A DNA stretch of 64,000 nucleotides from NCBI GenBank assembly GCA_038496675.1, contig CM076656.1:24574584-24638583 (forward strand), in the 5' to 3' direction. The notes under the pieces were generated by a model, which saw only the letters and a list, made by a program, of their open reading frames with translations, searched no databases and was not told where the DNA came from. The stretch comes from Rachycentron canadum (lineage: Eukaryota; Chordata; Actinopteri; Carangiformes; Rachycentridae). Shown here piece after piece: positions 34,706 through 48,154 of the stretch. A program made the translations under genes and the position numbers. The stretch's first letter is position 1. Every line of letters starts with the position of its first letter.

Positions 34706-37605
34706 TTGAACACATTTTGCTTTATCACCAGACATTTTTCTAATCCCAATTTACCCCGGACCACTGAGACACATGCACGTTGGGAATGTGATATTATAGC
34801 CAGTCATGTACAGTAGACAGACAAATGAATAGACCAGTGGAGGGAATAAGGCTTGGATAAACATATAAACTGCATTTCATTAAGATTCTCACTCTCCCAT
34901 GAGCCTGCGTTGATGCATTGAAGAGGTTTAAGAACAAAGACCAATGAAACCACGCAGGAAGCTTCCTTCCACTTCTTTCTTCCTCAGATAATAAGATGGC
35001 TTTCTAATGGCTAATGGCTTTTCTAATTGTTGGGAAAAAAAATCCATCCCACAACCAGATGCTCACACACTAGACTGCATTCCCACTATCAGCTCCCACA
35101 CATTAAGAACCATGTGTCTTCTTTAAATGACCCTATGGAAGTCTCCCTGCATTTATTTTTGTTGTAACAAGTGGTGAATAAATGGCTTTAAATGCAAACA
35201 AGAGGAACCAGCAGTGGAGGCAATGGAGTGAAAAGTGACACCAGTGGAAAATCCTGGTAAACCTGGTGTTTTCTCCATCTAGTTTCTACATATTCAGTGA
35301 CACTGAGGCCTTACAGAGCTCTGCAAAACCACGACTCAGCTGGGACACACTAGAACCACCACCAGCCCGGGACTGAATCCAGATTTCTGACTCGCATTAA
35401 AGGTGCAAGAGTTTTGTGTAAGGGCAAGATTGAAGCCTGTGTAAGCGCCATTATTGCTGCACTAATTTAAGAACCATCATGCTAGCTGGTACTCGCATTC
35501 ATTTTGCAAACACTGTGGGATCCTTGCAGCTAATAATCATGCGTGATTGCACAGTCATTACACTGTTAAGAGATGACAGTGTACTCGATGGTCATTGTTC
35601 TCCTCATGCAGGCGCCCTTCTCTCTCGGGGCAATTAGTCCCGTGGGTCAAATTGCTTGGCCTCTACCATGACTGGAGCCAGAGCACTGACTCAATCTCAG
35701 ATGATGAGAACCGAGGGGGAGGGACTCCGAGCTGTAATACGCATCAGAAGCTCAAGGCCACATCTCAACTCGGAGAAGATTGACTGACTACGATGCTGGC
35801 CAGTGGCGCAGCAGAGGTCACCGTTCGTCTGGAGAGCCGATGACCTCGTGTCCGCCGCGCAGACATCGCAGTGGTGTCGTAGACATCCAGGAAGCACTAA
35901 ATTAAGGGAAATTAGGGCAGTAAGTTGTTTTACTTTCACTCTGTCTGCTTTTAAAGGACAGAGAATGAGAGCTACTTCATATTACACATACAACCAATGA
36001 TTATGCTAGAATTTATTCCAGACTGGAGAAAAAAAAAACAACTCAAAATGTCAAGATGATGATTATTATTGATGAACGCAACAGCATTATCTCTAAAAGC
36101 TTTTTACTCTATTATCTTTGAATCACCAAAAACAAAGAGAACAAAACCACAAACTATGTGTTGTTTTATGCACCACAATTATGTGGAGAAGAGGAGAAGT
36201 GAGGCCACATGTATTCACATTTTGAAATATTGAAAATTGAAAATAAAAGGCATGCGCAAGAACAGAAGGAAGAACCAGAGGGTGTCTAAACTAAGTCCAG
36301 ACAGGTTACCTCTAACTAAGGCTGACATCAGCAGAGCACGATGAATATTTCAATGCCAGGTTCAAAGAAGTACAGGCATTTACACAGTTTTGGGCTCCGT
36401 GCTGTATCCTCTCCATCGATTATTAATGATCACCCCTGTATAATCTCTTTATACCAATTTCCCCTGCAGCTCAGAAGAGCGATGGCAAGCCCACGCTTCA
36501 CTCTAGAAAATCGGGACAAGGCAGAGCAATGTGTTCTCGCAAACTCCCTCTTCTGAGTGTCATCAATGATCTTTGTATAAGACGCCGTAAAAGGTGCTGC
36601 ACTCTCGTAGCCCTCTAGCTACCTCTGTCTGTTGGAGAAGGATATCTTCAAAGCGTTGGTCTCTGACTGCTACATCTGATGTACGAGATGTAGCCGAGGC
36701 CTATCTGTGCTTTGCATCACATCAGCTCTGCTTCCACGGTATGAAAACAGAAGACAGAGGCCTACACAGACCACAGTAATGAAGCTGAAAACATACAGAG
36801 TAAATGGATTTGAGACTAATGACATTAGGCAAGTGACAGAGGGAACCTGCCTGAAGGAGCAAGGGAGGCCAGGAGAAACAAGCAAACAAGCAAACCAACC
36901 AAAACAGCAGTAAACAAGGAGAAGGCACAGTGGATTCTGAGAGAGATTATGCTATCGTTACAGCTGCTCTGACCTGATACTGCACAGGCAGCGTTTCCTG
37001 AATAAATGGCATGTATGCTGGTTACTTACTTCCCTAGGAACAGTCTGATACCATCTTTCCCCCTGAAGCTTACAGGCTCTGTCGATAAAGGCGGCCATGC
37101 AAAAATAAATGGATCACTCATCGAGGGAGTGTTACTTCAGGGTTAGCCAGCCTGACTGTGGAGGGGAGAAGGCAACCAATGACACGGGTTGATAGTATCC
37201 TAGAATTGCCAAAGGGCCAGTTCCCCCATTATGGCGTAGCAATTGCATTTCTATGATATGTACTGGGGGTTCTCCGTGATGACAAATCTTCACAGGCCAA
37301 ATAGAATCGACGCACGTGCGCTCTTGGTCAATGACAACGCTGCTATTTATTTTGCCGAGAGCAGCCTTTGTCACTTAGGCCAACAATCATGCTGCTACAG
37401 AGCTATGAGACACTGCAGTTACACGCTGCACTGTACCCAGAGTTTTCACAAAACCATTTCACTTTAGATTTCTTTTCCTTTTGTTTCTCACATTCATTCA
37501 CATTTAATCACAGTGTAACTGCTAAAGGTAAAATAAATGATATATAAATGATATGTTTTACATTATGTTTTATGATTGATGCCAGCAGCCATTCAATCAC
37601 AGCCA

Positions 37606-37920
37606 TTAGCTGTGTCCCAACTCAGGGGCTGCGTCCTTCAGATGACATGGTTGACAATGGCTACGAGATGAGGCGGTCAGCTCCACGCATTTTCGCTTTC
37701 CATCATCAGCTGTTCCCGCACTTTCCATTGCGTCCTATAGCGTGGCTCCTGTTCCCTAGCAACTTTTTTTCCACAAAAATCTGCCATATTATTTTCATTA
37801 CCAGCGTGCAATGCATCTTGGGATAGGCCGTGAAGGATCCCCCTGTGGGATTCTTTACGGCCCAACACAAGGACACATTTGTCGGCCACATTTGAATGAG
37901 CCTCAGAAATTGAATTGTGT
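37606..37920. mobile_element. possible non-autonomous DNA transposon (hAT-like)
   Basis: The left end reads tgtcccaactcaggggctgc. The right end reads, in reverse complement, caattcaatttctgaggctc, an imperfect terminal inverted repeat of the type seen in fish hAT-like MITEs. It contains a 'gcatcttgggataggc' segment that I recall from such elements. Part of it (37683-37775) also resembles 54790-54862. No transposase is present. Target-site duplications were not established. Confidence 0.45.
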
Positions 37921-37924
37921 GTTT

Positions 37925-38225
37925 ATTATCGTAACCATGGCGACAGATGTCCTCCATCCTCAGGGTAGTACTTCTTTAAGCCAAACCAAAATCTTTTTCA
38001 AACTCTAACCAAGAGGTTCGTGTATTTACATCTAACCAAACTGTGACTGTTTCATAACGTTTTTGTTCTTGTAACCATGGAGACAATGGCTCGGTATTCC
38101 TGTCACCGTAGGGTTGCTACTTCAGGAGCCGCTTCAATGGGTCGGGACAAAGGACCTATATGGTTGTTCCAGTTCAAGGACTGCAGCTCAGACAGCAAAG
38201 GCCATAAAACCATATTGTTGCTGTT
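37925..38225. repeat. dispersed repeat with paired gtaaccatgg motifs
   Basis: Two 15-nt copies of gtaaccatgg(c/a)gaca occur at 37931-37945 and 38071-38085. They are followed by a 'gggtcgggacaaagga' segment that I recall from a common fish genomic repeat. There is no second full copy in the window. It adjoins the MITE-like element. Confidence 0.5.
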
Positions 38226-40606
38226 CAGATTAAAAACCAAACCCCTGTTCTTCAACATACCTGCATGAGATAATCGGATTTGGACAAGTTTAAAAAGACA
38301 GCTCACTTGCTCAGAGCGACTTTTGAGTCAAGAGGAAGAAGAGTAACCTAGAGTCACAACTATGGCAAAGAGTACATGTCCACCGCATGCAACAGCTGGC
38401 TTGATCAGCTAGCTCTAACACTAAGCCTCCTACAGGCCTCTTATCCAGATTTTGATTTTCTCTTCTGTCTCGTTTTTGTTGTTGGCTTGAGTGCCATCAT
38501 TATCCATAATTGTCTTTAATTTCACTCCACCATTTAATATCATTACACAAGTGACAGGTGCAAATCCTTTAATCAGCCTCTGGTCAGCTTAGCCATTGCC
38601 CGGCTGTTAATCTGCCGACTCATGTCTGCTGTTGCATTCTGCTTTCTATCATGCTGAGCGTGGCCCTCTTTAAAGGTCCGTCCTTTTGACTCATTTAACT
38701 CTCCTGCCTAATCCCATTTCCAGCGATTCACTCTCATCTAAGTCTGAACCAGTATTATAGTATTACGGCTCTACACAAACAGGCTTGATGATTTAAATAT
38801 ACTGTTGGGCACTTTCACTGGTTCTAAAATAAAACAGAACATACTGTATAATAATGACTGAGCAGTTCAGGTGAAACAAGTGTCCTTGGACCTACATGGC
38901 AAAATACTTAAATAGTATTCACCATCCCATGCACATACAATGTAATACTGTGTTATCAGTTGTACAGAGCCATGAATTGTATGTGCAGCGAATGCTCTAC
39001 TCAATGATCACTGGACCCTGGCAGTTCTAATGTTTTGTCAACCCACTGACCTACATGAAGAAGAAAAACTATGACTTTTCTAATGCTTTAGCCAATTAGC
39101 TACGTAGTATGACACTGGTGTGCTGGTGCTATGCGCTACCAAATAAGCTATGACTGTGTGAGTCCTGAGCATTGGTCAGGATCTTTATATTTTTATACTG
39201 CACACGTCATCCATTTTCATCTGGTGTTGAGATCTCTGACACACTGGCTTCAAAGCTGCTTATTCTGAGCCATCAATTATCTCACAGGGCAGAGAGAGCT
39301 ACAGTAACACAGAGGGAAAGAGGGAAAAATCCTGACTGGCTGGGAATGCAGCAAATGCTGTGGGGTGCTCCACAGTCCCCCGTACCTATTACTCATATTA
39401 TTATTTTCACTTACTGAAATTATTTAATTTCATCAGCAGCATAATCAGGTTAACTGATTAGCCAGTGCCACAGCATACAGACACAGGCTTCAAGCAGGTC
39501 TGTGCATTAATACAACAGAGAGATGAGAGAGAGAGCAGGGGAAAAGAAGAGCAGGAGACAGAGGTTAAGATTCGATGCTATAGAGAAAGACCATGATAAA
39601 CACAGTGGAAGACACTGAAGAATACAGATGGTACGCTCTCTTTCTCATGCACAGATGTGGTTTGGATAAATAGATGTTTAACTGATGGGCAGAACCAGCT
39701 CCATCTCTAGACGATGCATTTTCATTTTCTTTGCACCTTTACACCACAACCAGAATATTTCACATTAAAAGAAACACATACAGTATTTTTATTTATGTTA
39801 TTTATGTATAAATTTCTTTGCACCAGTTGTCAAAACAATCACAAATGGGTCTAAATGCTTTTTATTCCAGTGACCATATAAGCCTGACTATCAACAACAA
39901 TGTAAATGCCTCCAAAGTAAGAGTTTGTAAGACAAACTTGAATTTGTGTTGTAATAGAGGTCTATCTGTTTCTTTTCTCCACTTGGTTGTGCTGTGAGGT
40001 AAAGCAACTTAAAGGCACCAGCTGCCAACCAAACAGAGCAACAGCCGAACACTTTAGGTCATTTGTGACGATGGACAGCCAAATGCTTGTCTTTCACCAA
40101 ACTAAAGAGAAGTTGGGGACATTTCTGTACTTTTCCTGTCTTGCAGCTTTTTGTGACATTCCCTGAATTCTATGACCAATAGGATCCCCGTTGAATCGCT
40201 TGAGAAATACACAAAGGAGGAGAAGGGAACGGCGATCCAGGGGCAGAGAAGAATAGCAACACAGGGGAAATCTAATCACAGTGTCTCTGGGCCCAGCACC
40301 GATAGCCCTCTCTGGATAGCCATCTCTCTGAATAATGGTTATTATACGGCCAGCACTCAACCTCTACCCCCCCTTGCTCAGTTCCCGGAAAGATGTCTGA
40401 TGTCCCATTGGTATTCTCCACAGCCGGCACATCCAGCCACCAAGGGCAACATTTACATCCGAAGCTCCAAAAATACAACCTGAGAGAAACGGTTTGAAAG
40501 ACCAGATGAGAGACAGGAAGAGGGGCAGAGGAAAAGAGTCACAAAGGAAGAAAGAGAGAGACAGAAAGATTGAAAAAGTGAGGGACACTGAAAGTAAGGC
40601 AGAAGT

Positions 40607-40900
40607 TTGCAGCATAGCTTATTGCCCTCTGGCAAACACTACCACAGCATGCAGTGCAGGACTGGCAAGCTCTGCAAGAGCTTCTTCCCACAGGCCGTCA
40701 GGCTCCTCAGATCCCTTTTAGACACACTAACACACACAGACACACACACACCACCAGACTCACAGAACTGCCTCACACGAGGACTGACTGAAAACATATC
40801 TCCAGCCTCCTCTCATTATCTGCTGTTACACTGTGGAATAAGTCAGTGTTTCTATTATTTCATCTCCTGATTACTACACTCCATATATACTGACTGTTAC
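40607..40900 (+). mobile_element. non-LTR retrotransposon (LINE) C-terminal fragment
   Basis: The plus-strand frame from 40607 reads LLPSGKHYHSMQCRTGKL, then CKSFFPQAVRLLRS. This matches the LPSG-R-Y-R and N-SFFPQAVRLLN motif that ends ORF2 of many fish LINEs. A CA-rich stretch and a CGIS-like tail follow. Only the last part of the element is recognisable. It lies opposite to ptprs. The clade is not assigned and the 3' boundary is a guess. Confidence 0.7.
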
Positions 40901-42994
40901 CATTGTCTGTTTGTCCAACATTTGACATTATGCACCATTTCTTACGTCTTAGTTTCTCTTCGCTACAAGGAACCATCTGCTCCTTGTTGAACGGTCTGAA
41001 TGACGATGAATTTTCACTCTGGTTTTTAACTTTGTCCTGCAAAATTGGTTTGTTGGATGAGCCTCCTGACCTACTGATGGAGACCCCACAGGCTAAACCA
41101 CGGGGTAAACCAGGCAGCTTGCTTTAACTGTATCTACTTTAAGGTAATGTTAAAATGTAAATATGTGGCTAAAACGCAGATGTGAAAGAGACGGGGACTC
41201 TAGCCTGGTATTCAAACTGACTGTTGGTTGGCAGCTTGCAAACACTTTCCACACCACCTCCACTTCTGAACGCAGCCCATATTAGGCCACGTTCATGAAG
41301 CCTATCATCAACACTGAGTCAAACAGCAATGAGACGGCCACACAAGAGAACTGGAGAACAAATGGAGGCTACAACCACAGGTAACAGCTCTGGCCAAATG
41401 AATCATGGAAGAGAGGACTGCCAGGAAACAACGTTTTACCCTCAGGCTGAGTGGGGTAATATTATATAGCATTAGGGCAGAACTCTCTGTCCATTACAGG
41501 CAAAGAGGGAACCAAGGTTTTATTCATATAACACCAACAGGAGACAAACAATGTTGTCGCAGTAGATGTGACATCGAGGAGAATAAAAAAAGTGCCGGTA
41601 CTCACCTCTGCATCAGCTGATATCAGCAAAACATTACTACTAAAATCTAAATTTCAACAGTGAATAAAAGACACTACGTGATATCACTGGGGTATACGAG
41701 ATATATTTATTTTCTTCTTTATTTTCTTACTTGCAGTAATAGCACTCATCTGGCTTCAGATCTGCAGTGGTTTTACTCCACAAAATTATCAGAGGACGAA
41801 TATGATAGACTCTTACTATCAAACTGGCACTGCAGGATCCCAAATGACACACACACAACAGACAGACACAGAGAGATAGACGAGGGAGTCCGCCAGAAAG
41901 AATAGTGAGCGATCGAGTGTTAACATATTCAGTCTCCAGATAAAGCGCGTGAGGTTTGGTTAATTCACTTTGAATAAGCTCTGGTGAGTGGGTTAACTTG
42001 ATTTCTGGAAAGGTGAACATGTGAATCACGTGGTGCCCTCTGGGTAATGAGAGGGCAGGGAAAAAAAACTTTTCACCCAGTCTGCTACAGAGTAAAATGA
42101 AGAACTGCAGGTACTGTGTACTGTTGTGTACCTGCCCACTTTGCTCATAATCATTATTGCTTCCTGCAATCATACCGTTTTATCTTGTATTATTTTTTCC
42201 CTACAAACTCACACAACACATTTTCTGGGGCTGTGATAAACCAGTATTTTGTATAAATAAAAAATGAAAAAGTGATTGATTCATTGCATGTTCTGACTCT
42301 ACTGAGATAATACTGCAATGTTGCTGAATCAGTAGCAGTGGCAGTTCTTGTGATTGTGGAAGAAACAGAAGAAACCAATAGTAAATGAATAACCCAACGC
42401 AAATTACCTTCATCATAACTTATGGAAACATGAATCAGGAGCTGAATTGTATCAATACAGTACTCTCATTAAGGGAAGCTGCACTGGAAGCTGTTACACA
42501 TCATCACTTTCTCCACACGGTTCAGTTTTCTAGGCTGACCCTCCATCTTTGCCCTCCCTGTGGGTCTAAATGCTGGAGCCCAGAGTCCAGTCTTGGGTGG
42601 AAAGACGTTCACTACAGGCTGTTTCCCTGATGTGCTGAGCCACCGTGATAGACACAGCACAGACAAGAGAGGGGAGTAATTGCGTAGGACAGCTCCAATG
42701 ATCCCCCGCCTGTGAGGAGAAGAGCTGCAGTGAAAAACAGAAAAAAAAAAAAAACATTAAAAGGAAAAAAAAATTCTGTTTATCCATCTCAGCTGGTGGA
42801 GGTTTATTGAGTTCTCCCTCTACCTCTCTCTCTCTCTCTCTCACTCTCTCTGTCTTGTCAGGCTCCTGAGGCAACTGGGGTAAGACAGGCGAACTCCAGG
42901 GGAGACAGGAGATGAGGCCGGAGCCATTAAAGGAAGTGCCTCACCGTAGAGCAACGTCAACCAGTCAGGTCTGGTTTAGTGGTGGGTGGCTTTG

Positions 42995-42999
42995 AGTGT

Positions 43000-43031
<32 letters not shown>

Positions 43032-43042
43032 GCGTGCGTGTG
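42995..43042. repeat. imperfect (GT)n microsatellite
   Basis: GT repeat with TTTG and CGTGCG interruptions. Confidence 0.95.
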
Positions 43043-46000
43043 CATGGGGCAGGGTGGGACTGTGTGTGGAGGCGCGGTGGGCACCTTGAAACCTGACGTC
43101 AGTTTGTCCCACTGTGTGAGGACTTCTGCTGTTTAATTGTTAGAGAGTGGTGTATGGTCTCGTTCAATCACAAGAAAAAAAAACGACTTATTTTACACAA
43201 CATTTTTTGAATCACTACAGTAGCTTGGATCCTGTAAGTAGGCAGCATAATTTATTGTCTTACCTAATTAATGATGACACTAATGAGATAGTGTACTGCA
43301 GGGTGCTTTGACAGCTCACTGAGGTGCAGCATACCCCACAAGTTTGGCAATCAAGCTGGAGTCATAAACTTCTTTCAATAGTAATATAAGTTTTAGAGTT
43401 TATTATTCAAAGAGTCTGTGTAATAACAGTCCTGCTCTTAAACTCAGTATTAAAGAGCTCACCACTGGACCTCAGTGGTGCTGACTCTGTGAGGAGTGGG
43501 AAGGAACTGTGACTTCATGTCTTTGTCATGTGTGAAAACAGTCGACGTGGATTTTTCTTTTCATATGCAAGAGCTAAATGCCAAAATGATAGTTAATAGT
43601 TAATTTGGCAATCATTCTTGGGTGTTAGAAGATATGTGTGAACAGGGCTCATGAGTGTGTGGGAATCAAGACTTGGTGCTGCTGACATGTGGAGCAAAGG
43701 CCCTCCTAAGCTCTCTGAGCACCAAGCGGCCAAAACGACGACGGATTGAAAGGGCTGAGCTGCTGCACCGGGCCATTCCTGCCAAATTAACTCATCTAAC
43801 CCAAACAAACACCAAAACCTCCTAAAGACTGACAGTAATTGCCAGAGGATGTTGAAGGAGATGTATGGGTGGGGCTGAGGTGTTAGGTCATAGTCTTGGT
43901 GAGCCATTAGCTTAGAGCAATTAAGCCACTAATGACAGGTCTGGAGGCACCTTTTGAGAGCTGAGCAACAATTATGAATATGTGGTAGCCAGAAATGAGC
44001 AGAGAGCCAGTGAGATGACTGACTGGTAATTACTTAATGTCAGTTCGAGATGTGGAGCCGACAAGTGGACATGGCAGCAGGGGTGACAGAAGATGTGCCC
44101 TTCACTGGGGTGAGATCGGAGTTATGTTGGATAAATAAGTCATTTATAAAGATGACAAGACTGAGAGGTTGTGGGTAGAATGCTGATAAGGAACAAACAG
44201 CAGTGTTGGGAGGAAAAGTGGGAAGAAGACCTCAGCTGTAATTTCACCATCATTTCTTGCTGTAAAGCAGCGTTTAACAGAGAAAATGGTGAACGGTCAA
44301 TGCTTTGCCTCTGTCGCTAAACAGAAGCAGCAAAAAATGAAAAGAAAAAGAAAAACATACATTATTCTACGAAATGGGAAAAAAAAAACAAGCCAACACA
44401 ATGTTCCCTTCAGTGGTAACAACCCAGTGACGGCCCTGAACTGAAGTATTCCAATGGAGGGATGTGACAGAAAATGTGGGTGCAGGGGTTTGTAGGCAGA
44501 GGGCGGTGACAGGGGCTTGAGCAACACATGTTGGATGTGGCATTGCCCTTTAAGGGCCAAGGAGCACAGTGTTCTTTAAATACGAACAGCTGCTGTTGAA
44601 TCCAGTTGGATCTGGGCTGCAATCCAGAACACAAGCTTTGTAATCACAAAGAAGTCCTGGACAGCGTCTTCCAACAGGCCTCTCTCCGGCTGCCATGTCC
44701 CTCACACTCTATTTGTCCCTCTGATAAGTACACCTCACATCTCCCTAAGAGCTTCAATGTCCTAACAATATTCACATGATAAAGTCTTTGGTTTTAGAAG
44801 ATTCTGATATATTTCTTCATTAAGCAATGTTCTGTATAACTTATTACACATATACAGGGATATAAGTCTTTTCTTTCCTCTATTCAATCTCAGCTGGGGC
44901 GCATTTTCCCATCATAAAAGAAATGCTAATCATGCCGTTAAGCTTTCCATCCAACTTTTACCACAGGTGGCGTATGCACGGCCCTGAGGCATGCAGGACT
45001 TTAAGTCACATCAACTTAGCCCATCCTGCAGGGCTCGCAGCACGACCTCTGTGTTGTACGACTTCAGTCACCTGGGCTGGTGGCTCATGTATATGCATGA
45101 AGCTGGTGGTCCAGGCCATATCCCCCCGCTCTTCTTTATGCATGAGTTGGGCCACTCCAAAGGTCGCCACTCACACAGTTTCTACAGGAACCACTTCCTT
45201 CTCCCAACTCTCAGTCTCTGATTAGGAGTGGAGCAAAAAGTGCCGTCCCAGTGTAGTTCTCAGGGCTGATTTGATTTCTGCACATTATTATTGAATTCAT
45301 AGTGATGTTTTTATTTGACACTGCGTGTTCATTTTACATTGTCTACTTTTCTAAAATGTAATTACTATTATTAGTATCAGTATTTTGGATTTGTTGTCTT
45401 GTCAAATTATTAGAAACCATTTTGGGGAAATAAAACCCATGTCCAGCTCCACTGATAGTCCGACTACACAGTATGAATATGTGCAAGAACAGATACTCTG
45501 ATCAGCACTAACTGTAGGCTGCAGAGAACTGATTTACATTTTCACAGCTATGCAACAAAGCCACTTGGGACCTAAACACTGGTTCTACTTTAATGAAATA
45601 TAATGACAGGCAGGAATGAAGGAAGGTCCTGCTGCTGCAAAGCTTTTACTGTGAAGCAGATGTGTGAAATCTTGCTTCTAATTTCAATCAGAGATGAATA
45701 ATGTGGATTTCTAAACATTCCTGGGCGTGTGCCAAGAAATGATTGTTGTATTTGAGGGGCAGCACATGGAAGGTGCTGTTTTCATAGAAGGAAAGGGCAG
45801 ATTATGAAAATGACCCGATGTGGGAGGGAAACGTCACAGGTTGAACGACCGGGACATTTAATCCAGTGAACATTTATCACTGTAAAAGCGTCTGAGACAC
45901 TGATCTTTCAATTTATTCTACTGGCCAACTCGTTACTGTGCCAAAGGATCCATTTTATAAACTTTCTAGCCAGTAATAAACCAATCAGTCAAACACTAAC

Positions 46001-46394
46001 TTGTCCTCTGATTTCCCACTTGTTCTTTATTTCCTTTCCTCTTCATCTCTTCTTTTTCCCCCTCCTTTTTACTCTACCCCAGCACCATATATTGGCTGTG
46101 GCCAGATGTCTAAGGTTGCCGGGGTCACTCTACCTGAGCAGGAATTATATGAAATTGATGGTGAAAGTTCAGGAGCCAGCCATCCCTGGCTAGAGGTTAA
46201 CTCCTTCCAGTTATCCTGCTCCATCAGCACCATGTCCTTTCTCTCTCCCTCTTCCTCCTTTATCTTTCCTGCTACCACTCAGCCCGTGCCCTCTTCTTCA
46301 TCCCCCAATCACACATGATTACTGCATTAGAGGTCCTGAGGATCAAAGGATTCAGAGGCCATAAACTCTCATCTGAGTGAATTTCCTCTGGAGC

Positions 46395-46430
<36 letters not shown>

Positions 46431-47982
46431 TAGAGAAAGAGTGAGGGAGATATAAGGCGGCCAATAGTCTGGCAGGCATACAAATGCTAATATGCATGTA
46501 TGAAGTGGGGCAGGGGGAGGAAAGGTGAAAGGTGGGTAAGGAGATATCTTCCAAGAGAGGAAAAGAGGCATCAGAGTCACTGAAGGACAGCAAAGGAAAT
46601 ATTTCTGAGGAAAAAATACAAAACTTCTTAAGCTTCCAATAAGAGATCAGGGGCATGAGGGTGATCTACGTGGCCAAGAGCCGCCTATTGATTTGTTGTT
46701 TGTACCAAATCTGTCCTCTACTACACACCAATAACACCCACAAGAGCTGAAGAATCCCAACACAGCAAGGAGGAGCTGCTCATGAGCACCATGCCAGAAC
46801 AAAAAAAAATCTAATTCTCCTCTAAGTTAGAGGAAATAACACATAAACTTAGTGGATGAAATGGAGAGCACCTGGTTTATCATTCACAGGAGAATAAATA
46901 ATGATGAAAGGTCCCCGTGCAAAAAGGCAGGTAACCTTCACAGATAGGTCCAGATCTTACCAGCACTAAACAAATGTATTATTTACTGACGGAGGCTGTG
47001 AGTGCTGCTTGGGAATGAGAATTGACTTGTTTGTCAGGGACATGTTGGAGATAATGCAGTTAGAAAACACAACAGTACATTAGCTGTTTGTGGACTTGAG
47101 GTGCGGGATGTCAGGGTCTGGACTCCGTTATGAGCGTCATGCCTTCTTTCTCTTCACTCGATGCGAGGCGTGCAGGAAGGTGTCGTGTCGTGGCTCAAAT
47201 TTAAGTGGACGTGATGGATGGTGAACACTGTGGCAGATTTACCACTTAGTAAGAAAGAAGGTTTCTCTGCAGAGCCTCATTCATGAGGCACGGCAACGTT
47301 GGCCAACACATAATATGCCACGGAAGAATGAATGAGCTCTCACTCATTGCATTGACCCAAGGTTCCTCATTATCGTCCACCTCTTAGCAATGAACCGACA
47401 CGTTTTAAAACTTAGTTTAATCACAAACCTTAAACTGAAGCAAACATGCCTGTTATTCAACCCTCTAAAACACGTTCATCCCTGAACCTGATACAAAAAC
47501 GACCAGTTAGCAGCCGACAGTGACGTACGTACATTTAGAGGCTGATGTAACTTACATTCTTAAGAGCCACCTAAGCTAATCAACCTTCACATCTGATGCC
47601 ACCTCGTAGTGCATTCACTGCAGCCTATTGAAAATACTATCATCCATAGACTAAACTACCATTTAAACACCAACATGATCCTGAATATGTTTTCCATGAC
47701 AAAGGTGGTCAATTGTTTTGCAGGTTTTCCAGGATGGATGGGAACCCTGTCATTGTCTTTTCAAATAATTGTATTTTTTTTCTCTGTCTACCTCTTTGTT
47801 TTACACACCTTTCTGTCCCTCTTTTCTCCAATTTATCTCACATATTTCTCGCTCTCTCTATAGGTGTGGAGACTAGTGGAAGAGGGCAGAGGTTACCCCA
47901 GAGGCAGGCAGACAGCAGGAGGAAAAACAGCCAGATCTGTGCTGATACTGCCAAGCTTATTCTTCACTGTCTCATTACAGGG

Positions 47983-48012
47983 CAGCCACTGCCTGCCTGC
48001 CTGCCTGCCTGC
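47983..48012. repeat. short (TGCC)n repeat
   Basis: About five TGCC units, then TGGCTGGCT, a short tetranucleotide array. Confidence 0.85.
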
Positions 48013-48115
48013 TGGTTAGCTGGCTGGCTCTTACTTCTCTCCTGCACACAGATACATGCACAGAAAAAAAATCAGGATGTAAACACACCACAAACACTCA
48101 GCTGTCGGCCATGTG

Positions 48116-48118
<3 letters not shown>

Positions 48119-48152
<34 letters not shown>
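48119..48152. repeat. (AC)n microsatellite
   Basis: Seventeen uninterrupted AC units. Confidence 0.98.

Positions 48153-48154
<2 letters not shown>

Noticed and set aside
41727..42173. 148-codon minus-strand open frame
   Set aside because: There is no recognisable domain, it lies in repeat-rich intron, and it is not bounded by convincing splice sites in a ptprs-compatible position.
45000..45225. Overlapping plus-strand frames of 76 and 100 codons
   Set aside because: The residues do not resemble a known family and both phases are open equally, which argues against coding.
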